Source: Primulina eburnea | Taxonomy: Eukaryota > Streptophyta > Magnoliopsida > Lamiales > Gesneriaceae | Direction: 5' to 3' | NCBI RefSeq assembly: GCF_022965805.1 | Contig: NC_133101.1 | Location: 50,982,342 to 51,046,341, forward strand | DNA: 64,000 bases | The notes under the pieces: model-generated | Seen by the model: only the letters and a program-made list of their open reading frames with translations | The model's database searches: none | What the model was told of the DNA's origin: nothing | Made by a program: the position numbers and the translations under genes | Shown here: positions 46,665-58,320 of the stretch, in pieces | Numbering within the stretch: the first letter of the stretch is position 1 | Layout: each line of letters begins with the position of its first letter

Positions 46665-46984
46665 TTAGTGTTCTTCATTTTTCCACTGGTGTGTCAGCCG
46701 ACAGTGTTTGAAGTAGACTTATTAGCCAAGGATGATTAGGAAGTGATGAGGCATGCCCTGTCCGTAGTGTACTTGCACTTCTTTAGCACCTACTGTGATA
46801 AAGACATGAAGTTTTATTTAAAAAATCGAACTTTCTTTGCACAAATGTTAGAACTAGAAGCATGCATGATAAGATGGTGAAAATTTAAAACTAAAGTGGG
46901 GAAAGAAGATGTTTGAAGGTGTAAATTGAACTTGAAGATAATCTCTTGAATCGAGGTATCTATCAGCAGCGTAAAAAAAAGAGA

Positions 46985-47106
46985 AATTTGGAGATGTAAG
47001 GTGTTGGGGAATCCAAATAAAGGAATAAATCTTATTCCTGGCTAAAGTTGGAGATGTAAGGTGTTGGGGAGCTGAATAAAGGAATGAAATCCTATTCCTG
47101 GCTAAA
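46985..47106 (+). repeat. Tandem duplication of about 59 bp
   Basis: Two copies of TTGGAGATGTAAGGTGTTGG followed by AATAAAGGAAT and CTTATTCCTGGCTAAA, starting near 46988 and 47048, with a few differences. Confidence 0.8.
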
Positions 47107-47523
47107 AATGTAAAATTGGATTTGAATCGGAAATGAAAAGTTCTAATATAGTCTGTTCATTACTGTATTCCTATTAAAAAAAAAGAGAAAAATAGTTGCT
47201 GATGAATACTGAGTGCAGAGGAATGGAGGAGAGTAGGATTTACACTAACAGGCTGATTTAAATCTCTGACAATGGTTGAAAATAGATCCCTCTATCATTT
47301 GTGATGCTAGGACTAACAACACACACACACACGTTCAGGCTTTATTTGAAACGATGTCTAGACCAAGGGAAGTGCGAAGAATTGTGCTTTTGCATTGATC
47401 GACAAGGGAATATGTTGAGTTTCGCTGAGGCTAGTTGATGACTATGAATTCACTGTCGAGCTACTTTGTGTAATATTCCAATTTTTCTTGTCAACTGTTT
47501 TGCTCAAGGGCGAGCAAAAGGTT

Positions 47524-47535
47524 AATATTGGGGGT
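47524..47535 (+). other. Polypurine tract of element C
   Basis: AATATTGGGGGT immediately precedes the 3' LTR. The ATTGGGGG form is typical of Athila. Confidence 0.8.
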
Positions 47536-48936
47536 TGATATAGGGGGATTTTACTTGTTTTTCATATCATGTTATGTCGCATTATGTTTCATTTATTGTT
47601 TAGATTGTATGCATTTTGTCACATTTTAGAATAAATTATGTTTTATTGTTACTCATGTATCTTGTAGGTGAAAATGCAGGAGATTCGTACAAAACTGAAG
47701 AAAAAGAGAATTTTTGCAAAGGACTTCCGCCCAGGCGCACATTTATGTCTGCCCGGGCGCTTGAGAGCTGTGAAAAAATCATTTTTGCGAAAGTAATCCG
47801 CCCGGGCGGAAAATTATATCCGCCCGGGCGCGTCAAAGAAAACTTGAAATACAAAATCTGCGAAGACCATCCGCGCGGGTGGAAACTTATGTCCGCCCGG
47901 GCGCGCCTGTATTTTTGGAAAAAATTTGGGACGATTCCTTTCCTTAGTTCTGGATGTGGGAAATATGGTGGGGATCCTTGGACGTTTTTTGGGATTATTC
48001 AGACTTCATTGGAGAGCCGCCGCAAGATTTGGAGAGAATTTTGTGCGTGGATTGAAGATTTAAAGATTTCCGGGCATCGCTCTTCATGTTTTTCGTTAAT
48101 TCTAGTATTTATAATTTAGTTTTTATCAATTAAACTTAGTTTTGTTTATTTCTACTATGAATTCGAGTAGCTAACTTTAATATTTGTTGGTATTTAAGGG
48201 GATCCTACCCCGAACTCTGATTTAGTTAATTCATATTTTGATTTGTGAGTTATTCTTGATTATACTATTGTTTTATCGTGTTGTTAGAGCGTAGCTAACT
48301 TTAACAACGTTTTTATATTGCGAGTGAGTTACAGAGAATAACTTGTGATAGAAAAGAGTAGTGTAATCTGTGGATCTACAATTTACATAGATATATGAAA
48401 ATGGATACGTGCCGATAATCATAGTCCTAAGGATTGAAAACTAGGGAATTTCATAGATCGACATGCGATTCACTCTTGATAAATAATTAAAGATATTTAA
48501 TTACTTCATTGAGTAGAATTAGTTTGGTAAGCGAGAGAGAGTGTGTTCAATTGAATAAGAAATCCTGTCGGAAGCATATGATCATTATCGAACGAATTAA
48601 TTAATTAATGATGGGTAGGTGAACCGATATTCCCAACAAATTCATTTTCGTTGAATTTTTAATCAACCATTTTAGAGATTAGATTTCATTAATCAGTTCT
48701 TGAAAAATTTTAATTGCATGTTTATTTGATTAGAGTAGTAATAATAAATCAATCAAATTTCGTTGCTAAAGATTTAATAACTGAAAATAATAATTGTGAA
48801 ATACAGTCTTCAGTGGAACGATACTCGTACTCACGTACATTATACTATTACTTGATATCGTGCACTTGCGATAAATTTTGAGCATAGAAAACCATATTTT
48901 TATTAAGGATTTAACAGTGCAAGTTTTGTTCGATCA
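47536..48936 (+). repeat. 3' LTR of element C (1401 bp)
   Basis: It starts TGATATAGGG and ends TTTGTTCGATCA. It matches the 5' LTR along its length, including the palindrome cluster (47726-47906). Confidence 0.92.
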
Positions 48937-49870
48937 CATAATACAACACTTATGTGATTCTCAATGGTTTAGAGATACAGCTGGTTGTTGGTTCACTTCA
49001 TGTAATTCAGACAACATTTGTTCACATTCAGTCTTACTCTAATTAGTCTCATTTTTTTCATCAACCCCTTAATCAAGAACGTCAAACTCAAGTTTGATGG
49101 TACCCATCAAATTATGGTAAGAGCATCTAGTAGTACTGCCCCATGATCCCTTAGGCATCACTGATAGTGTATGCAAGAACTTTAAGTTATAGTTAATGTA
49201 TAGTATGGTCCCTTTAAGTCATATATAACGCTAGAATCTGCATCCATTGGTATATCTAGAGTTGGAAATGAATTCGATAACGATATGATATATCTTAGAG
49301 TAATAAAAGTAACATGATATGTGCAACTGAGGAATCCCTTTTTCAAACGCACATGTCTTACTCTGGATAGAGATTCCTTGCACTATTACTTATCAGATCA
49401 CACATGATATTTTCACCCGTGGTTGAGCAGTGAATCCCTGACTACAATCCATTTACTCATACATATTTCAACACTATAGCCAATCTTGCCACTTATGACC
49501 CTCAATGAAGTCGGTAAACAGATCAAAGTGCATGCTAATATGTAGAGCCTCTACATTGTCCTGGGTCAAATGATTAACGGTGTACAACCATAACCGCAGA
49601 CTATTCCACTCGACAAGTGATAACCACTTGGAATGTCCAATGGAAGGTTGTTCTGTGCATCATCAAATCATCACTCATCTGTATGAATAGACATCTGAAT
49701 GCCCTTACCAATGAAACATGGCTTTTAATCACAGATGCTAGTCTCAAGTTCAAGTGAACTTTATCCTTATTTTTGGAGGTTAAATGGACTAAAAACCTGT
49801 TTAAAATATTAATCACATGGATTTTGATTTGCCTTACTTTTTGGTATTTAATTGGCCATAAATTAAGCAA
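48937..49870 (-). repeat. Copia G LTR, right part
   Basis: It contains blocks shared with LTR F in the same orientation: ATGGTTTAGAGATACAGCT, TTCACATTCAGTCTTACTC, GGTAAGAGCATCTAGTAG, CCCATGATCCCTTAGG, ATCACTGATAGTG, TGACCCTCAATGAAGTCGG and GTCCTGGGTCAAATG, which are also related to words in the LTR of B (complement). The LTR start (TGTTAGAG-like) is not present. It is probably lost at the junction with K. Confidence 0.75.
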
Positions 49871-49930
49871 CATCCTTTGATTAGATTCAGTTTTAATAGC
49901 TTATTAGTGTTGGTTTTAAAATCGTGTAAA

Positions 49931-50329
49931 CACTATGTTTCTGTTTTATAATCACAATTGCATTTATTTATATTTTTCTCATTCAGTTTGGCAATTTTTT
50001 GCAACTTTTTGCTCATCATATTACATTCAAAATCAGTGGAATGATACTTCAACTAAATATTAATTCAGTGGAATTTACTGGTTCGAGTTGCAAGAAGCTC
50101 CATTATCTTCCATAAGATCTCAAGTTCGAATTCGAGCGGCTAGAAGCTCGTTTATTTTGGAGTAGCATCTCATGTTCAAATATTGTGAATGAATACAATG
50201 AGTTCTAGATAGTTTTCTCGTTGATTATAAATCAGCATTTTAAAAGACATGAGTGAGGTTGGCGACTACCCATTGCCTAGTGTATATGTGCTAATTTTTT
50301 GGACGAAATTTTATTTAAGGGGGAGGATT
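49931..50329 (+). mobile_element. Element K internal 3' remnant and polypurine tract
   Basis: Non-coding, ending in TTTTTTGGACGAAATTTTA and the purine tract AAGGGGGAGGATT (50317-50329), the same arrangement as in A, D and E. The left boundary is not defined and no pol motif remains. Confidence 0.6.
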
Positions 50330-53036
50330 TGTAACATCCAAAAAGCCGACTCACGTAAACCGCATGCATGTAAATGATTTACATTTCATATTTATTTTAC
50401 TTCATTGTTTTTAAAGACTTAATTGATATATTTTAAATGCTTAAATGTTTAAAGTGTCTGATTTCGTGAAATTGAAGTATTTTACCGATATTCGATAATA
50501 TGCTGGAGAAAAGAGACCGGGACGACCGAGAAAAAATAAATATTTTTAATAAATATTTTCAAGGCTCATTAATATGATTAAATATGATTAATTGTTCAAA
50601 AATGGTAGAGTAGTTCAAATTATTTTACGAGATGAGCTCGATTTTATCCGGAAGTCGGTTTTAGGCAAACAAGGAAATTTTAAAATATCAAAAGCATTTT
50701 TTTTGAAAACCAACTTTTAAAAAACTTTTATTTTTCAATTAAATAGGTGTTTTGGGCCTAAATTACCTAAGATGAGTAGGCCCAATTTCTCCTAAACATG
50801 AAAGCCCAAAACCCAAGCTCATTATCATGCAAATTAAAATATATAAAACATAATCTTAGGTGTTTTTGGAGAGCCATCAGCCGAACACAGCACACACTGA
50901 ATTTTCGAAAATTCTAAGGGAAGGAAACAAGGAGTCCTCGTCGCCCAGTCATTCTTCTTCGCACCCCATTCCTACGATCGCATATTCGAGAGTTCTAAAA
51001 GGCAAAGGAACATTTCTAAACTCCCTTGACGCATCATTCAATCCATAATATGCATGTTTTGTTTATTTTGCATGAAAAATATTGGAGTTTAAATTGCATA
51101 ACTTTTTGACGATTATTTTTAAAGTTTTGAAAGTTTTTACGTACATATAAACGTGTTATGATTTCCAACTAGTATGCTGCCAACATATGATGTTTAAGGG
51201 ATGGAACAAGGGAGGTGCAATGGGGAAACGAGGGCTGGACAATAAGAAAAAGGGCTGCGTGTGGGATGGCTAGAAGATCCAAGGGTTTGGGTGCTTTTAA
51301 TGGGAACTATGGCTCGGTTAAGGGGAGGCAGCACATGGGGCTTGGGTCAGGGCCTGTGCGTGGCTCGGTAGAGAGGCTAGGAAGAGTCCGTGAGCCTGGA
51401 CGCTGCAGAAGCAAAGGAGAAGGGTCCACATGTTCAAGGGCTCTCCCATGCATGCGCGCGTGGCTCATGTAGTTTCGGGAAGGTGTGGCTCGGCTGGGGC
51501 TGGCGAGGCTGGTCCAGTAGAGTCTAGAGGGTGGTCCAGGGATGGATATGTGTGCATGGAGTTCGTGCCTAGAGCCAAGAGGAGTCCTAGCATGGATAGG
51601 ACTCCTCATCGCGCGAGGAGGCAAGGGCGGCTAGGAGTATTGTGCCTGTGTGTACGCGTGGGCTGGGGGGCTTGTGCATGGTCCAGGAGGGTTTGGTAGG
51701 GTCTCTTGAAGGTCTGGTCAAGGGATGGCTCGAGGTGGCTCGGCCATGGTTCAAGAAAAACGAAGGTGGCCCGATGGTGTAGCTTAGGGTTCAAAATATG
51801 GGTTGGATTGGAAGGGGGTTCAAACCGGGGGCCCACCGGGGTGGCTCGAGGCTCACGGGTGTATTTTAGGTGTAAAAAAATCTATATTTAAAATTTGGGA
51901 AGAAAATATTAAAGTTTGAATTAAATCGAGAATTTAACGTTTCACGAATTAGTAAATAAGAAATGAAATCGAAAGCCTCAAATTTAATTCAAATAAAAAT
52001 AATATAAATTAAATTTAAGCTTAAATAATTATTTGGGTTGGTAGTCAATGAAAGTAAGAAAAATTCAAAATCAAGAAATTTACGTCCAGTGGCAAAAGAG
52101 TCATTTTACACCTAGGTAGTACGAAAAGGGTTGGCAGTGTCTCGAAGGGTCATAACGCTTGTTAAATGATATATTATGATGATTTTGACAAAATTATGAT
52201 ATTTTATGATTTTTGGTAGAGTTATACAATTTTTAGTGTGAAATTTTTATTTTTGGAAAGTCGTGATATTTTATGAATTAAAAGGAAAGGAAAAATGTTT
52301 TGAAGGATGTGAATTTACTATGACAGAGGATAAATGAATTTTTGGAATATCATGAGCGAAAGGCCCCAGAGGGAGCCCGACATCGCATTTCCATTTTTAC
52401 GTCGGTGTCTAGTGCCCGTGTCCATGCGCAATTGTGAATTAAGATTGATCAGTCGACCAGAGGATAAAAGACTTGTCACTTTCAATGATCAAACTTAACT
52501 CAAAATGATAAATGTCTGATAGTTTTACGATTATATGATTTTACGATACATGATATATTTATGATTACCAGCTTATTTTAAATAAAGGTATGAATTTAAT
52601 GCATGTGCTTGTATATGTATTATTTTTTTTTACTCATGTTTAGGACCTGCTGAGTCATTAGACTCACTAGGTTTGAATGCTGCAGGTGATGATATTTAGG
52701 GAGACGTTTACGTTTGAGTGAATCGAGGAAGACAGTACTCTCCCGAGGGACATTTATTTCCACATTAACTTGATAGTTGAAAGATTTAAAAGACTTTTAT
52801 TAATGATTTATTAGAAAAATTCTTTTATGCTTTATGTCGATATTAGTGATCTTGTTAAAGGTCGACGTAGGATTTTTAGTTAATTGACGATTTTGGGATT
52901 TTAATGCACTTGAGATTTATATGTTAAATTGTTTTGATTTATGGTTATGATAAGTTATTTTAAATCAGAAATTTTTGAAATAATGGTTTACAAAAAATTA
53001 GTACAATTTCGATGTTAAAAAGCGACGGTCTTTTCA
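50330..53036 (+). repeat. 3' LTR of element K (2707 bp)
   Basis: It starts TGTAACATCCAAAAAG and ends GCGACGGTCTTTTCA. It shares modules with the LTR of A: CCGCATGCATG near the start, AGTCCTAGCATGGATAGGACTC, AAATAATTATTTGGG, one unit of the AAAGGCCCCAGAGGGAGCCC minisatellite and TGAGTCATTAGACTCACTAG (52651-52670). It abuts copia F DNA at 53037, so K inserted into the F leader. Its 5' LTR is missing from the window. Confidence 0.85.
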
Positions 53037-53865
53037 ACTTCCAATATTTTACATGTCTTCATCTTGTGCATTAGGCCAACCATCTTTAAGTCTTGATCTC
53101 CCACTATTTCTAATAATTATATTTAAGTCTTGATCTCCCACTATTTCTAATAATTATATCCTAACATACACTAACACATTAATCAAGGCTCTCGATCATC
53201 CTTCATGCATATAATATCACATATTAACATCAATTAATTAAAAAAATTTAATTAACTGAATAAATCATGCATCTAATAATTTTATTACTAACCATCATAA
53301 TTATTAAAGAATTAATAAATTAAATAAACACCTTTATTTAATTTCTCATTAATTCAATAATAAATGATTTCTTGTAGAACATATTTTTACAATAAATAAT
53401 TAAAATCATATTCTAATTATTTATCTTGCAAGAAAATTATGAATTTAGCAAAATTTGATTTTAAAGAAAAATTGAATAATTTTCACAAAATATCAATTTT
53501 ATCCAAAATTTTGTAAAATCAGAAATCACACCCTAAGCCCGAACAATTCAAGCCCACGACCCAGCACGGTGCCCGAGACATTCCCGGGCAGCCGCTCGCA
53601 CTGACCGCCCGCTGACCGATCAGATCGGGCATTGGCGGGCACGCTGTGCGCGTAGGGCCGTGCGCACGCTTCGCGGATGCCGCGCGTGCTGTGCACATCT
53701 GTGCGAGGCCCTGCACGCACAGTCTGCCTTGAACAGTTCCGGGCAAATTCAAAATTTTTTTTTGTAAAAATAATTTTTTTATGATGCATCAATTTTTTGA
53801 AAAATTTTCTTGTGTGGTTAGAAATATTATTCAAGATGATTTAAACCATGTGATAAAGATAACTT
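53037..53865 (-). other. Truncated leader of copia F
   Basis: The complement of the start (CTTCCAATATTTTACATGTCTT) matches the leaders of B (near 16225) and G (near 24320). It has a 37-bp tandem duplication (53088-53160, AAGTCTTGATCTCCCACT twice) and a GC-rich block (53540-53745) near the PBS, as in B and G. Gag and pol are absent: the element is cut by K. Confidence 0.75.
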
Positions 53866-53878
53866 GGCTCTGATACCA
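53866..53878 (-). other. Primer-binding site of copia F
   Basis: On the minus strand TGGTATCAGAGCC, a full initiator methionine tRNA match, lies one base after the LTR end. Confidence 0.9.
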
Positions 53879-53879
53879 C

Positions 53880-55987
53880 TGTTGGGTTATCGTTTTTCTC
53901 GTGTCCAAATCGCAGCGAAAGTTTTAAAATTTTATTTTGATAATCAAAATATTTGAAAACTCGTATGACTTAAATTAAATAAACATACATATGCTGTTTA
54001 ATAATATACTTTTAGTGAATAATTATCACTTGGCTCTAACTACTCTGGTATAAGCGGACGTGGCTCTTGTTGTAAATCCCTACAAACTTTCTTCAAAATT
54101 CCTTTCTTTGATCTTCAAATCAGGTCCACGACTGAAATATTTTTTTTCTCTTCTAACCTGCACTAGAAAGTATAAAAGATATTTTGTATTTGAGATCAAA
54201 AAAACAAGATTGGTTCAAAACCTTTTGAGAGCTAGAATGGCCGATGGAATTGGAGACTTTCTCCTTTTTCTTTGTACAATAGCTTCGGTCCTCTGGACAT
54301 TCAATAATCAAAGTAATACATATTTTATTATTTTAATGAATAATTGTTTCCTTAATTAATCATATTAATTAAGTTAATAATTTCAATAAATCTATATCTC
54401 TCGAAATTATTACAGTCATGCATTAATATTATTTTCTTTTGTGTGCAAATTTTAAATTATGGTATCATGAATATTTTCATATGACATAAATCAATACCAT
54501 ATTTTATAAAAACTTAATGGACTATATTTTAATTAAATTAAAATACAATTTAATTACTAAAGTCCATTTGAACTTTAATAAGTTAGCATGATGGGCTTAT
54601 ACTCTTACAAACCCATGATCCATGCTCCCATTATATTAATCTCATCATAATCCCGATCGACAATCAAATATCATCAATACGACAATTTCAACTTGTTTGT
54701 TATTATGATGCACACTTTAATTTCGACGATGTCTAAATAAGGCAGGTGTACTCCATTTGACTGTTTTAGCAATCATGTTTTTAAAATTTCTATAAGCTTT
54801 TATAAACTTTATTTATAAGCTTATCGATTGATCCTATAAAACTTATTTCTTATAAATTCAAATCATTGAATTTATTATCTCAATAGAAACAATTAAACCA
54901 GTACTTGTCTGACACTCAATAGTTCAGGGATACAGCTAGCCGTCGGTTCACAACTCTTTGTGAATCAGGACAATTTTTTTTATTCGGGCTTACCCTAACT
55001 TGCCTCATTCCATTCACCAAAAATTGATCATGAGAATGTCAGAAATCATTTTCTGATTAAAACTATCGAATCGTGGTAAGAGCGTCTAGTAGCATCGCCC
55101 CATGATTCCCTAGGTATCACTGATAGTGCCTGTAAGAATCAGTCGGTCATGATTAACGTGTACAATCCTTTCATCTCATATATCCCGATGGAATCTGCAA
55201 CCATTGATTCATCAAGAGTTGTATATTATATTTGATAGCTATGTGATACAATCATGAAATATCCATAGTGTCATTACATGCACAACTAGAGAACTCTTTC
55301 CCTAATGTACATCCCACACTCTGGCCAGAGATTTCATGCACTATTATTTTGTTAGATCACATAGGATATCCACACCCGTAGGTGAGCGGAGAATTCCTGA
55401 CTACAATGCACTGGCTCCTACATATGTCATAATTGCACCCAAACTCGCCACCTTGTGACACTCACTGAGTCGGTAAACGAATCAAATCACAATCCTAGTA
55501 TGCAGAGGCTCAGTGTTGTCCCGGGTCGTAAGGATTAATCATGTACAATCATAACCACAGAAGTTTCCTCTTGATGGATGATAACCACTTGGAAAGTCCG
55601 AAGGAGGGTAGTTCGGTACAATCATCGCATGATTACCCATCTGCAGATCGGACATCTCTATGCCCTTACCATGAAACACAGTACTAACATCACATATATA
55701 TGCTAGTTTCAAGCTGAAGTGGCCTTTATCCTTATTTTTAGGAGGCTGAATCGACTAATAACAAATTTAGAATATACAATATTTACAAATGAGTTTCAAG
55801 ATCGAATTACGATTTATTTTTATTAAAGTATAATCAAAAACTTTATCTATGTTGATTGTTTTGGTATACAGATAAATTAAAATGAAACCATAAGAAATTA
55901 AATTATATTAAAATAAATATTGTTTATTACACTTGAGTCAATAAATTTCCTAGTCAACCGTTAGCTTGCAGAGCATCTACTCTAACA
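53880..55987 (-). repeat. 5' LTR of copia F (2108 bp, minus)
   Basis: On the minus strand it starts TGTTAGAGTAGATGCTCTGC at 55987 and ends AACCCAACA at 53880. Start, length and internal blocks resemble the LTR of B (TGTTAGAGTAGGTGCACG, 2.07 kb), so F, G and B are related lineages. The host base run GAAAA (55988-55992) should be its TSD, but the other copy cannot be located because the element is truncated. Confidence 0.88.
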
Positions 55988-56102
55988 GAAAAGATATACT
56001 GCATTCGATAATATCTCTGTTGTGCCATCCGTTTTTTAATTTGTGTTTTAATAGTTTCACTTCCGTATTGTAGTATTCCAGTTGTGACATAAGATCAATC
56101 AC
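55988..56102 (-). CDS. Possible host exon fragment, cut by copia F
   Basis: On the minus strand an acceptor-like TTTTCAG (56109-56103) is followed by 115 bp that are open in one frame: VIDLMSQLEYYNTEVKLLKH and then KLKNGWHNRDIIECSISF, up to the F LTR. The composition is less AT-rich than the flanks, and the sequence is lysine and glutamate rich like a coiled coil. I do not recognise the family. It could be a chance open frame. If real, F insertion destroyed the gene. Confidence 0.25.
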
Positions 56103-56876
56103 CTGAAAATTTGTCATCAATAACTAAATAACAGGGATCGAACACCTCTTGATTTGGGAAGCAAAGTAGAATTTTTGCATGAAATAATGAGTATAATACT
56201 CATCTTTTGAAAACTTAATATCTCTGCCAAATTATATATTGTTTCGAGTGACAAGAATCTCGATTCCCCTTCAACAAGGTTTTAGCTCCGAATTCTGTGA
56301 ATGAAGAGATAAATGTACAAAAAATCTGGTTTGTGATAGATGTGATTTATTAACATAGTGTCTCGTCTACCCGAAAAGCATCAAATACTTCTTGCAATTA
56401 CAAAAAGGAGTTTCAGTCAAAGTTTTAGTCTCGTGCATAGTTTATAAAACCAGCCCGAAGATCGACCCATCAATTCTAGTCAAATAAAAAACTAAATATT
56501 TTTGTTGTATAAGAAAATAATCATGGTTATTGCTACATATATCATGAAAAATTCAACAAATATACTCAATAGTATATAGTTGGTGTTAACCAATTTGCTA
56601 ATAATGAAAACATGAACATTACAAGTAAAAGAACAATGAACGACAACAAAGTCGTGTATATAAAGACAAAACAAGAAACAAAAAATGTATGCTAAACCAA
56701 CAAGAATAAGTAAACCAAACTGAAGCTTGTAACAAGTAAAGTTTCCCTAAAACAGATTCGTTCAAACCGGTACGTGTTTCGAGGATAAAAAATGGACGGT
56801 TATTTCCTAGTATACAACGAGAAAACTTGTAGCGACAGTAGCACAAATGAATACGCTGGAAAAATGAATTAGTACC
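56103..56876 (-). other. Possible host intron, no coding evidence
   Basis: AT-rich DNA between the candidate exon and element E. Open frames of 60-75 codons (56492-56846, minus) have no recognisable domain. It would be intronic if the minus-strand gene model from the 60.9-kb promoter holds. Confidence 0.3.
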
Positions 56877-56964
56877 TGTAGTAGCCCGAATTCCAAATTG
56901 GGTAATTAACGGAGTAATGGTGATTAAGAAGGTTTAATGTGTAATTTTGACCGAGTCATGACCG

Positions 56965-57175
56965 GACGGACCGAAGATGGTTCGGAAGCACCGAAGAGTT
57001 CGGAAGGTCCGAGGTGGGTTCGGTGGATCCGATCATGAGGTGTCAAGAGCAGCTGGACACGTGCATGTTCGGACGGTCCGAAGTGTATGATCGGAGGATC
57101 CGATCATGAGCTGTCAAGAGCCGATGGACACGTAAGAGTTCGGACGTTCCGAAGAGGGTTCGGACGATCCGAACA
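56965..57175 (+). repeat. Palindrome array in the E 5' LTR promoter
   Basis: Units such as TTCGGACGGTCCGAA, ATCGGAGGATCCGAT, TTCGGACGTTCCGAA and TTCGGACGATCCGAA occur in pairs 5-10 bp apart. Between pairs a linker of about 34 bp is repeated: CATGAG-TGTCAAGAGC-GGACACGT, with an ACGT core and in one copy a G-box CACGTG. The identical array in the 3' LTR is at 59555-59765. Confidence 0.9.
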
Positions 57176-57180
57176 TGGCC

Positions 57181-57188
57181 TATAAATA
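57181..57188 (+). promoter_or_regulatory. TATA box of the E 5' LTR
   Basis: TATAAATA lies a few bases downstream of the last palindrome. The transcription start is expected about 30 bp downstream, near 57210. The same box in the 3' LTR is at 59771-59778. Confidence 0.75.
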
Positions 57189-58226
57189 GTGGTCGGATTT
57201 CCTCATTTTGACTCGCCAATTCAGAGAATTCCATAGCATTTCAGTCGTTTCTGACAGGTTCTAGTCTTGTTCCGAGATTTGGGCACTAGCGGGGAGCTGC
57301 TGGTCTTGTAGCAGAGCTGTGCTCTAGTTGGGAGCTAGCGGCATCAGCGGGCTAGCGACGGACGAAGGCTTGGATTAGACCTGTTGTCTGGTTGTTCCAG
57401 TGGATTAGGATTGCTGTGATAGAGGTACGAAAGTACTATCCGAGATATCCTGGTTGAGTATACATTCTTATATGTGTTGCATGATTATGTGGTGCATTGA
57501 TATATGTCATATGATGCATGCTATTATGTCACGGTTATTACTGCACGTTGCATTTCATGTTGAGCCGTATTCTCCTTTGAGATAGCCTTTACTGTTGAGC
57601 TGTATCTCTTTCGAGATAAGCTATATCTTGGGGCCGCTCAGCCCTGTCTTGTGGACGCATGGACACCGAGAGTACACAGTGGCCGACGGGTCGGGAGGGC
57701 TTCGGTGGTCCGGGACATTTTAGGTCCACGTCTGTCTTGTAGTGGATGCAGTGACCCAGAGGTGTACCGCGCGGCACTATCCACTTGGCGCCTCTAGACT
57801 GAGCATTGTTGAGATCCTTTTGTGACTCCTGTTTCTTGACTACCCCGGTATCATGATCATAGCATGTGCATTTCATATAGGTCTGTATACTCATACTTTT
57901 GTACTGGGCGTTCTTATCGCTCACGTCCTCGGTTTTGTTTATTCTTGGACACCCCATTCCCACGGGGCAGGCCTCAGGTTGGACAGCTCAGGAGGAGCAG
58001 GAGGAGGACGTTGAGTAGCTGGTTGGTTTAGTTTATCGGTATTGTTTTGATTCGATATGGTTGTATTGGATATTTTATTTGGAGTTATTCTAGACTTCGA
58101 TTGGGTTGTATAACTATTATTTTTTTGTTGACTATTTCCGCTGTTATCTCTGATTATTGTTAATTAGGTTAATTGCATGCTTAGTTTTTGATTAGTAGGT
58201 GATTCTGGAACGGGTCACTACATTTA

Positions 58227-58238
58227 TGGTATCAGAGC
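58227..58238 (+). other. Primer-binding site of element E
   Basis: TGGTATCAGAGC lies four bases after the LTR end and is complementary to initiator methionine tRNA. Confidence 0.9.
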
Positions 58239-58320
58239 ATGCATACGATTTTGGGATATAGATTTCTGTTTTGGGATTTCCGTTGACCAATTTACTAGTT
58301 TCCCATTCTATCTTGTAGCG

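Larger units (their letters stand above)
46141..47523 (+). other. Non-coding 3' internal region of element C
   Basis: No coding motif is recognised. It contains two small tandem duplications (46538-46664 and about 46985-47106), a short AC repeat near 47322-47333, and the sequence leading to the polypurine tract. Confidence 0.6.
26407..48936 (+). mobile_element. Element C: Athila-type Ty3/gypsy retrotransposon with nested insertions
   Basis: LTRs at 26407-27808 and 47536-48936 and a perfect TSD CATAA (26402-26406 and 48937-48941) bound a 22.5-kb locus. Without D (31276-39874 plus one TSD copy) and J (about 2.8 kb) the element is about 11 kb, normal for Athila. The tRNA-Asp type PBS, Gag and pol sequence and a third ORF after integrase all support Athila. 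Many frameshifts and stops make it inactive even apart from the insertions. Confidence 0.93.
56877..58222 (+). repeat. 5' LTR of element E (1346 bp)
   Basis: It starts TGTAGTAGCCCGAATTCC and ends GGGTCACTACA. The promoter region has seven or so TTCGGA-NNN-TCCGAA palindromes (56965-57175) ending directly before TATAAATA at 57181. Confidence 0.95.

Noticed and set aside
54060..54359. 99-codon open frame MALVVNPYKLSSKFLS
   Set aside because: It lies wholly inside the copia F LTR, antisense to the element, with no recognisable domain.
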